In this document: piece after piece, positions 58,472-64,000 of the stretch
Layout: each line of letters begins with the position of its first letter
Position numbering within the stretch: the first letter of the stretch is position 1
Source of the DNA: Pseudomonas sp. Q11
GTDB lineage: Bacteria; Pseudomonadota; Gammaproteobacteria; Pseudomonadales; Pseudomonadaceae
Length of the DNA: 64,000 bases
Direction of reading: 5' to 3'
Assembly (NCBI RefSeq): GCF_024494355.1
Contig: NZ_JAKNQY010000022.1
Coordinates: 43,688 to 107,687, forward strand
Notes under the pieces: model-generated
What the model was told of the DNA's origin: nothing
The model's input: the letters and a program-made list of their open reading frames with translations, nothing else
Database searches by the model: none
Position numbers and translations under genes: made by a program

Positions 58472-59842
58472 TCAAGCCAGGAACTGCTCGGCACGCCTCC
58501 ACCGGCGACCGACATCAATCCAGCCGCCCAAGAGACCGCGCAACTGCCCATCGGCCCCATAAAAAGGCACCGACCAATGATAGATATCCCGTAATCCACC
58601 ACCGAACATCAATTGACGGTCGACGAACCGGGACTGCCCCGTTCGCAGCTGCTCCATGACCTCTGCGTGCAGCAACGCGGCGGTGGCCGGCGGGAACACC
58701 GCGGAATCCGTCAGCCGTGTTCCCCGCAGCTTTTCAAAGCGCGTCGCGAACTTCTCTTCGTAACTTTTATTGCACATGATCAGGCGCCCTTCCAGGTCAC
58801 GGATGAAAATCGGATCGGGCATGGCATCCATCAAGGCTCTCTGGAGCATCAACTGATCATTGAGGACAGCCTCGGCCTTGAGGCGCTGATCGATTTGTAT
58901 CTGCAGGCGGCGGTTCCAAAGCAGGGACAGCAGGCCGAACAACACGACCACGATCACACACCAATAACCCCAACGGGACACCCGCAGCCAGACCGATGGC
59001 GCCTGGCGGGGGGCGATACCTGCCATCCACTTGGAACGCAACGCACGCATTTCCTCGGCAGGAAAAGCCTCCAAGGCCTTGTTCAGAATACTCAGCAATG
59101 GAAGCAGGTCCTGGCGCACGGCCAGATAGTCCGGTTCCCACTTACCTTCCAGGCTTCTTCCTACGCGCAACTGTCCCGCCGGGTAGAGGTGCACCCCGGT
59201 TTCATTTTCGATGGTGGCGTGGGCTTCCCGACTCTCCACCAGCGCCCTCGCTTCCCCGTAAGTCTTGACCGTGCGCAGTTCGATGGCCGGGTAGTCGCGC
59301 CTGATTTCCGCCTCCAACGCATGCCGTGCCGGCAACGCCAGGATCTTGCCATTGAGCTGCTCAAGCGAGTGGGGAGCGAAATCCCCGTCACGTCCGACAA
59401 ATACCCAGCCAGAACCGCCAAATGCATGGCTGAAATTCAGGAAATTCCTGCGCTCGTCGTTCATCGCCAGCGTGGTCGTCATGTCGGCCTCGCCATTCTC
59501 TAGCATCGCCAGTAATTGATCGGGGGAAAACGACTCCCGATGCACGAATTCAAGGCCGGTCATTTGCGCAATACGCTGGAGAATGTCGTGGTTCAGGCCG
59601 TTCCACTGCCCAAGCTCATTCTTGAACAGGTACAGCGGAAATTGCATCGAAGCCACGATGACCTGCGGGTTCTCCTTGATCCACTTCAATTCCTGCGGAT
59701 CCAGCACCAACCGTTCGCCGGAATCGAACGGTGGCGCTTTATAGGCCGCCAACTGCGCCGCCCCCGCCCCCTGCGCCCAGTACACCAGGACCAGGCCCAT
59801 CATCCAGCTCAGGGCTGGTTTGCGTCTGATAAAAAACAACAT
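58472..59842 (-). CDS. BvgS/EvgS-like receptor ending after its PAS domain (no kinase)
   Basis: A 456-residue protein. It has a signal peptide, then a periplasmic solute-binding domain of the SBP_bac_3/Venus-flytrap type ('LKWIKENPQVIVASMQFPLYLF', 'LLAMLENGEADMTTTLAMNDERRNFLNFSHAFG'). A membrane helix follows ('WCVIVVVLFGLLSLLW', about residues 310-326), then a PAS domain ('MDAMPDPIFIRDLEGRLIMCNKSYEEKF'). BvgS-type sensors continue with histidine kinase, receiver and HPt domains, about 600 more residues. Here the chain stops at 'RRAEQFLA' and the next 186 bases hold no kinase sequence. I chose the ATG at 59842, with AAGGA eight bases upstream. Confidence 0.75.
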   Translation of the reverse strand: MLFFIRRKPALSWMMGLVLVYWAQGAGAAQLAAYKAPPFDSGERLVLDPQELKWIKENPQVIVASMQFPLYLFKNELGQWNGLNHDILQRIAQMTGLEFVHRESFSPDQLLAMLENGEADMTTTLAMNDERRNFLNFSHAFGGSGWVFVGRDGDFAPHSLEQLNGKILALPARHALEAEIRRDYPAIELRTVKTYGEARALVESREAHATIENETGVHLYPAGQLRVGRSLEGKWEPDYLAVRQDLLPLLSILNKALEAFPAEEMRALRSKWMAGIAPRQAPSVWLRVSRWGYWCVIVVVLFGLLSLLWNRRLQIQIDQRLKAEAVLNDQLMLQRALMDAMPDPIFIRDLEGRLIMCNKSYEEKFATRFEKLRGTRLTDSAVFPPATAALLHAEVMEQLRTGQSRFVDRQLMFGGGLRDIYHWSVPFYGADGQLRGLLGGWIDVGRRWRRAEQFLA

Positions 59843-59915
59843 CTGCATTTCCTTCGAGATTACTCGCCCGTCCCTCCAAGGGCGAAAACCCGACCAGTTT
59901 GGCATGCAGAAACGA

Positions 59916-59940
59916 GAAAGCCCGTCAGGAGACGGGCTTC
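59916..59940 (-). terminator. thrC terminator
   Basis: GAAGCCCGTC-TCCTG-ACGGGCTTTC on the minus strand, 22 bases after the thrC stop. Confidence 0.8.
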
Positions 59941-59962
59941 AAAATGTGACAGGTTTCAGCGC

Positions 59963-61372
59963 TCAGAGCGGCTTGCCGCGGTTGCCATGCTGACTGACAA
60001 AGGCCTGAACGGCTTTCAAGTCATTGGGCAACACGGTGCAACGCTCATCTCGCTCAAACAAATCAGAAAGATGTGCGGGTAGTTCAAGCGCTTTTCCTAC
60101 GCCTGCCTTCTCCACTGCTTCCGGAAACTTCACCGGATGGGCAGTACCCAGAATCACCATCGGGATATCCAGGCTGCGACGGCATTCACGGGCGGCTCTC
60201 ACACCGATGGCCGTATGCGGGTCGAGCAGTTCGCCGCTCTGTTCGAACACCTCGGCAATGGTCTCGCAGGTTTGCGCATCGTCCACCGCCAGCGAGTCAA
60301 ACAGCTTGCGCGCTTCGGTCCAGCGCTCAGGCTCGACGCTGAAACCACCGCCCTGTCGGAAGCTGTCCATCAGGCCGGCAATCGCCGCGCCATTGCGACC
60401 GTGCAGGTCGAACAGCAAACGCTCGAAGTTCGACGACACCATGATGTCCATGGACGGCGACAGCGTGGCGTGCAGGGTTTCCTTGACGTACTGGTTGCCG
60501 CTCATGAAACGGTGCAGGATGTCGTTGCGGTTGGTGGCGACGATCAATTGGTTGATCGGCAGCCCCATGTTGCGCGCCAGGTAACCGGCAAAGATATCGC
60601 CGAAGTTACCGGTAGGCACCGAGAACGACACCGAACGGGTCGGGCCGCCCAGTTGCAGGGCCGCGTGGAAGTAATAAACGATCTGGGCCATGATCCGCGC
60701 CCAGTTGATCGAGTTCACCGCAACCAGCCGCGTACCTTTGAGGAAGCTCTGGTCGGCAAAACTGGCCTTGACCATTTCCTGGCAGTCATCGAAGTTGCCT
60801 TCGATGGCGATGTTATGGATGTTATCGCCGAAAATCGTCGTCATCTGCCGACGCTGCACTTCCGAGACACGGTTGTGCGGGTGCAGGATGAAAATGTCGA
60901 CGTTCTCACAGTGCTTGCAGCCTTCGATAGCGGCCGAACCGGTGTCGCCGGAGGTGGCGCCAACGATCACGACACGCTCGCCACGCTTTAGCAGCACGTA
61001 GTCCAGCAGACGACCGAGCAATTGCAGGGCGAAGTCCTTGAAGGCCAGGGTCGGACCGTGGAACAGCTCCATTACCCATTCGTTGCCGTTGAGCTGACGC
61101 AGCGGTGCGATGGCGTTGTGGGAGAAGACGCTATAGGTCTCTTCCAGGATTTTCTTGAAGTCAGCGTCCGGAATGCTGCCGGTGACAAACGGGCGCATGA
61201 CCCGGAAGGCCAGTTCGTGATACGGCAAGCCGGCCCACGAGGCGATTTCTTCCTGGGTGAAACGCGGCAGGTTTTCCGGCACATAGAGGCCGCCGTCCGT
61301 GGCCAGGCCGGCCAGCAGGACATCTTCGAAATTCAGGGCCGGTGCCTGGCCGCGGGTGCTGATATAGCGCAT
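59963..61372 (-). CDS. thrC: Threonine synthase
   Basis: A 469-residue fold-type II PLP enzyme that converts O-phosphohomoserine to threonine, long-type as in E. coli and yeast. Lys112 in 'PTLAFKDFALQ' should bind PLP. 'VGATSGDTGSAAIEG', 'VPTGNFGDIFAGYLA' and the N-terminal 'RYISTRGQAPALNFEDVLLAGLATDGGLYVP' are conserved. The ATG at 61372 gives the family start. It lies 146 bases downstream of hom, separated by the AGCTTGCAGCT-type repeats. Confidence 0.97.
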   Translation of the reverse strand: MRYISTRGQAPALNFEDVLLAGLATDGGLYVPENLPRFTQEEIASWAGLPYHELAFRVMRPFVTGSIPDADFKKILEETYSVFSHNAIAPLRQLNGNEWVMELFHGPTLAFKDFALQLLGRLLDYVLLKRGERVVIVGATSGDTGSAAIEGCKHCENVDIFILHPHNRVSEVQRRQMTTIFGDNIHNIAIEGNFDDCQEMVKASFADQSFLKGTRLVAVNSINWARIMAQIVYYFHAALQLGGPTRSVSFSVPTGNFGDIFAGYLARNMGLPINQLIVATNRNDILHRFMSGNQYVKETLHATLSPSMDIMVSSNFERLLFDLHGRNGAAIAGLMDSFRQGGGFSVEPERWTEARKLFDSLAVDDAQTCETIAEVFEQSGELLDPHTAIGVRAARECRRSLDIPMVILGTAHPVKFPEAVEKAGVGKALELPAHLSDLFERDERCTVLPNDLKAVQAFVSQHGNRGKPL

Positions 61373-61384
61373 GGGGGCAAACCT

Positions 61385-61516
61385 TTGGTTTGAGCTTCGA
61401 GCGTCAAGCTGCAAGCTACACGTTAAAAGCAGCCGGGCTTTTATTTGTAACTTGCAGCTCATGGCTTGCAGCTGTATTGATTTAACTTGCAGCTTTTAGC
61501 TTGGCGCTTGTAGCTG
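61385..61516. repeat. Cluster of AGCTTGCAGCT-type repeats between hom and thrC
   Basis: Short inverted and direct variants of GCTTGCAGCT / AGCTGCAAGC occur at least six times, for example CAAGCTGCAAGCTAC, ACTTGCAGCTCATGGC, TTGCAGCTGTATTG, ACTTGCAGCTTTTAGC and GCGCTTGTAGCTGC. They allow several alternative stems. Such elements are common between Pseudomonas genes; their role is unknown. Confidence 0.6.
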
Positions 61517-61518
61517 CT

Positions 61519-62823
61519 TCAATTCAAATGCTCGACGCGGATACGGACCACCGGCCCGACAACGCCCTGGAGAGCCTCCAACGCGGTGATCGCGTCGTTG
61601 ATGCGCTGCTCGACCACTCGGTGGGTCAGCAGGATCATCGGCACCAGGCCGTCGTGTTCCTCGACTTCCTTCTGCATGATCGACTCGATGTTGATGCCGC
61701 GCTCCGAAAGGATGCTCGCCACCTGGGCCAGTACCCCTGGGTGGTCCTTGGCCTGGATCCGCAGGTAGTAGGCACTTTCGCATGCTTCGATCGGAAGAAT
61801 CGGATGATCCGACAGCGAGTCTGGCTGGAAAGCCAGGTGCGGTACACGGTTCTCCGGGTCGGAGGTCATCGCGCGCACCACATCCACCAGGTCGGCCACC
61901 ACCGAGGAAGCGGTCGGCTCCATGCCGGCGCCAGCACCGTAGAACAGGGTGGAGCCCGCGGCGTCGCCATTGACCATCACGGCGTTCATCACGCCGTTGA
62001 CGTTGGCGATCAAGCGATCGGCCGGGATCAAGGTCGGGTGAACCCGCAGCTCGATGCCACTGGCGGTGCTACGGGCCACGCCCAGATGCTTGATGCGGTA
62101 GCCCAAGGCTTCAGCGTAGTTCACGTCAGCGGTGGTCAGCTTGGTGATGCCTTCGGTGTAGGCCTTATCGAATTGCAGCGGAATACCAAAGGCGATGGAC
62201 GCCAGGATCGTCAGCTTGTGCGCCGCGTCGATGCCTTCCACGTCAAAGGTCGGATCGGCTTCTGCGTAACCCAGGGCCTGGGCCTCGGCGAGCACGTCTT
62301 CGAAGGTGCGACCCTTTTCGCGCATCTCGGTAAGAATGAAGTTGCCAGTGCCGTTGATGATCCCGGCGACCCAGTTGATGCGGTTGGCCGAAAGGCCCTC
62401 GCGGATCGCCTTGATCACCGGAATGCCACCGGCCACGGCGGCTTCGAACGCAACGATCACGCCCTTTTCCCGCGCTTTGGCGAAAATCTCATTACCGTGA
62501 ACAGCGATAAGCGCCTTGTTCGCGGTGACCACATGCTTGCCATTCTCGATGGCCTTGAGTACCAGCTCGCGGGCAACGGTATAGCCGCCCATCAGCTCTA
62601 TGACGATGTCGATCTCAGGGTTCGTGGCCACTTCGAAGACATCGTTGGTAATCGCAATACCGGTCGTCTGGAACTGAGGCTTTGGCGTGCGCATGGCAAT
62701 TTGTGCCACTTCGATTCCACGCCCGGCACGACGAGCAATTTCCTCGGCGTTGCGCTGAAGTACGTTGAAGGTGCCGCCACCGACGGTACCTAACCCACAG
62801 ATGCCTACTTTGACCGGATTCAC
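61519..62823 (-). CDS. hom: Homoserine dehydrogenase
   Basis: A 434-residue enzyme that reduces aspartate semialdehyde to homoserine, monofunctional (no aspartokinase domain). The Rossmann motif 'VGICGLGTVGGGTFNVL' is at the N-terminus. The catalytic domain follows ('VAGIINGTGNFILTEM', 'GYAEADPTFDVEGIDAAHKL'). A C-terminal ACT domain ('YYLRIQAKDHPGVLAQVASILSERGINIES') probably senses threonine. GTG start at 62823 with GGGGAG six bases before it. In operon order with thrC downstream. Confidence 0.97.
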   Translation of the reverse strand: MNPVKVGICGLGTVGGGTFNVLQRNAEEIARRAGRGIEVAQIAMRTPKPQFQTTGIAITNDVFEVATNPEIDIVIELMGGYTVARELVLKAIENGKHVVTANKALIAVHGNEIFAKAREKGVIVAFEAAVAGGIPVIKAIREGLSANRINWVAGIINGTGNFILTEMREKGRTFEDVLAEAQALGYAEADPTFDVEGIDAAHKLTILASIAFGIPLQFDKAYTEGITKLTTADVNYAEALGYRIKHLGVARSTASGIELRVHPTLIPADRLIANVNGVMNAVMVNGDAAGSTLFYGAGAGMEPTASSVVADLVDVVRAMTSDPENRVPHLAFQPDSLSDHPILPIEACESAYYLRIQAKDHPGVLAQVASILSERGINIESIMQKEVEEHDGLVPMILLTHRVVEQRINDAITALEALQGVVGPVVRIRVEHLN

Positions 62824-62955
62824 TCTTGACTCCCCATGAAACGGCCGACGCAAGGTCGGCCGTGAAATACAGCCGCGCAGCAACGCGACTTTGTGTTTAA
62901 CGGCCCGACGAAGGTTTTCGCCGAGCCGTGATCTTCATAAACGCACTGCCCATGA

Positions 62956-63687
62956 TCATTTGGCGCCAAGGGCCAGTTTGGCGACTTGTGGCGCCGGCTG
63001 GTAGCCCGGAATGACCTGGCCGTCCGCCAAAACGATGGCCGGCGTACCGTTCACACCGATGGACTGACCGAGGGCGAACTGCTTGGAAACCGGATTTTCG
63101 CACTTGGCGGCCTTGATTTCCTTGCCATCGACCATTTTGTCCATGGCCGCTTTTTTGTCCTTGGAGCACCAGACCGCCTGCAGTTGCTCATCACCCGGCG
63201 AGCCCAGTCCCTGGCGCGGAAACGCCACATAGCGCACTTCAATGCCGCGCTTGTTCAGTTCCGGCACTTCGGCGTGCAGCTTGTGGCAATACGGGCAGGT
63301 GGTGTCGGTGAACACAGTGATGTGGGATTTGGTTTCGCCGACCGCCGGGTAAACCACGGTTTCGGCAACCGGAATGCCGTTGATCAGCTTGGAAATGCCC
63401 TGGCGTTCGGTCTTCTCGGTGAGGTTGACCGGCTTGCCACCCTTGAGCTCGAACAGGTTGCCCTGGACGATGTACTGACCGTCGGCGCTGGCGTAGAGCA
63501 CACGACTTCCCTGGAGCTTGACTTCATACAGGCCGGACATGGGGCTGGCGGTGATGGTTTCGATCGGCACCTCCATCTGAAGGTTTTCCAGGCTCTTGCG
63601 GATAGCCTTGTCGGCCGCGTCGTCGGCGATGGCAACGGTACTGGCCAACGCAATGGCGGCGGCGGTGAACATCTGGATCAAACGCAT
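62956..63687 (-). CDS. dsbC: Thiol:disulfide interchange protein DsbC
   Basis: A 243-residue periplasmic disulfide isomerase. Signal peptide MRLIQMFTAAAIALASTVAIA, an N-terminal dimerisation domain, and a thioredoxin domain with CPYC (Cys131-Cys134) in 'FTDTTCPYCHKLHAEV' and a second cysteine pair ('WCSKDKK...KCENP') as in E. coli DsbC. 'VNGTPAIVLADG' holds the cis-proline. AGGAG precedes the ATG at 63687. It lies upstream of hom in the arrangement usual for pseudomonads. Confidence 0.95.
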   Translation of the reverse strand: MRLIQMFTAAAIALASTVAIADDAADKAIRKSLENLQMEVPIETITASPMSGLYEVKLQGSRVLYASADGQYIVQGNLFELKGGKPVNLTEKTERQGISKLINGIPVAETVVYPAVGETKSHITVFTDTTCPYCHKLHAEVPELNKRGIEVRYVAFPRQGLGSPGDEQLQAVWCSKDKKAAMDKMVDGKEIKAAKCENPVSKQFALGQSIGVNGTPAIVLADGQVIPGYQPAPQVAKLALGAK

Positions 63688-64000
63688 GGGAGCTCCTGAG
63701 ACGGACAAAGGGGACGGGGAACGCCGACCGGCAGATTCGGGTTCCAACCGCCCACTGTGCAAACCGGCAAAGCCTACCACATAAGGCCCGCGTGGCCGAA
63801 TGCCGGTGATACAAGGCATTTGGCGAATGCCTTGTTGTGGGAACGGGCGCTCACAGATCCTGGACTCACCACACATCCTCTGTGGGAGCTGAGCTTGCTC
63901 GCGATGGCGCTCGGTCAGCTTGCATCCATGCTGAATGTGCCCACGTCATCGCGAGCAAGCTGGGCTCCCACATGGGTTCTCGGGTGTTCATAAGTTTGGG
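63688..64000. other. Intergenic end of the window
   Basis: No gene. It contains the dsbC upstream region and a REP pair at 63881-63972. By recalled synteny xerD would follow, but it is not in the window. Confidence 0.55.
63881..63972. repeat. REP pair, GAGCTTGCTC variant
   Basis: Arms TGTGGGAGCTGAGCTTGCTC...GCGATG and CATCGC...AGCTGGGCTCCCACA, slightly diverged from each other (TGAGC/TGGGC). Confidence 0.8.

Noticed and set aside
1..64000. CRISPR array, tRNA or rRNA genes, prophage or insertion-sequence transposase
   Set aside because: I looked for regularly spaced repeats with unique spacers, T-loop GTTCGAATC-type motifs and transposase ORFs and found none. The repeated palindromes are REP elements with irregular placement.

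Overview
The window is chromosomal DNA of a Pseudomonas of the fluorescens group. Three observations support this: high-GC coding sequence, several dozen REP-type palindrome arms between genes (cores such as GCGAGCCTGCTCGC and GGGAGCTTGCTCCC), and a gene order that, as I recall it, follows the P. aeruginosa PAO1 segment from dapD through plsB, mexJK, adk, ppc, lysS-prfB, the wsp operon and recJ to thrC-hom-dsbC. Species assignment is inference; no database was searched.

Layout. 1-3100 is an accessory stretch: an antitoxin-like fragment, a DUF6124 gene, a higBA toxin-antitoxin pair set between two ~92-bp direct repeats, and hairpin-rich noncoding DNA. 3150-10540 is core metabolism: an ArsC/Spx-like protein, dapD and dapE (lysine/peptidoglycan precursor), the csdA-csdE-tcdA set (sulfur transfer and tRNA ct6A formation), rlmA and a cold-shock gene. 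10765-19487 holds plsB, two exported proteins and a MexJK-type RND pump divergent from its TetR repressor. 19738-25749 holds rsmJ, a protein with an internal 42-residue repeat, an extensin-like protein, a PEP-mutase-family enzyme, a DUF72 operon, tsaB (its 3' end triplicated as 48-bp units) and adk. 26041-37965 carries ppc, an envelope lipoprotein pair behind a sigma-E/AlgU-type promoter, a QEGLA/MATCAP metallopeptidase, a TetR regulator, and lysS-prfB with the programmed RF2 frameshift.

38257-46657 is a complete wspABCDEF-wspR chemosensory operon: a surface-sensing receptor complex driving the diguanylate cyclase WspR. After it come a TerB-like protein, a PatD-type aldehyde dehydrogenase, a second toxin-antitoxin pair (AbrB-type antitoxin and PIN toxin) with a large operator palindrome, opgD, an Old Yellow Enzyme, recJ, yaeQ, a class III CoA-transferase, DUF3509, a BvgS-like receptor lacking its kinase, thrC, hom and dsbC.

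Most of the window is ordinary core genome. The structure beyond standard gene annotation is in the repeats: about two dozen REP pairs in at least five core types, some nested inside one another; the direct repeats around higBA; and the 48-bp triplication at the end of tsaB. I see no clearly new multi-gene system. The best candidates for follow-up are the repeat-flanked higBA module, the kinase-less receptor, the repeat protein at 20610-21230 and the nested REP elements.
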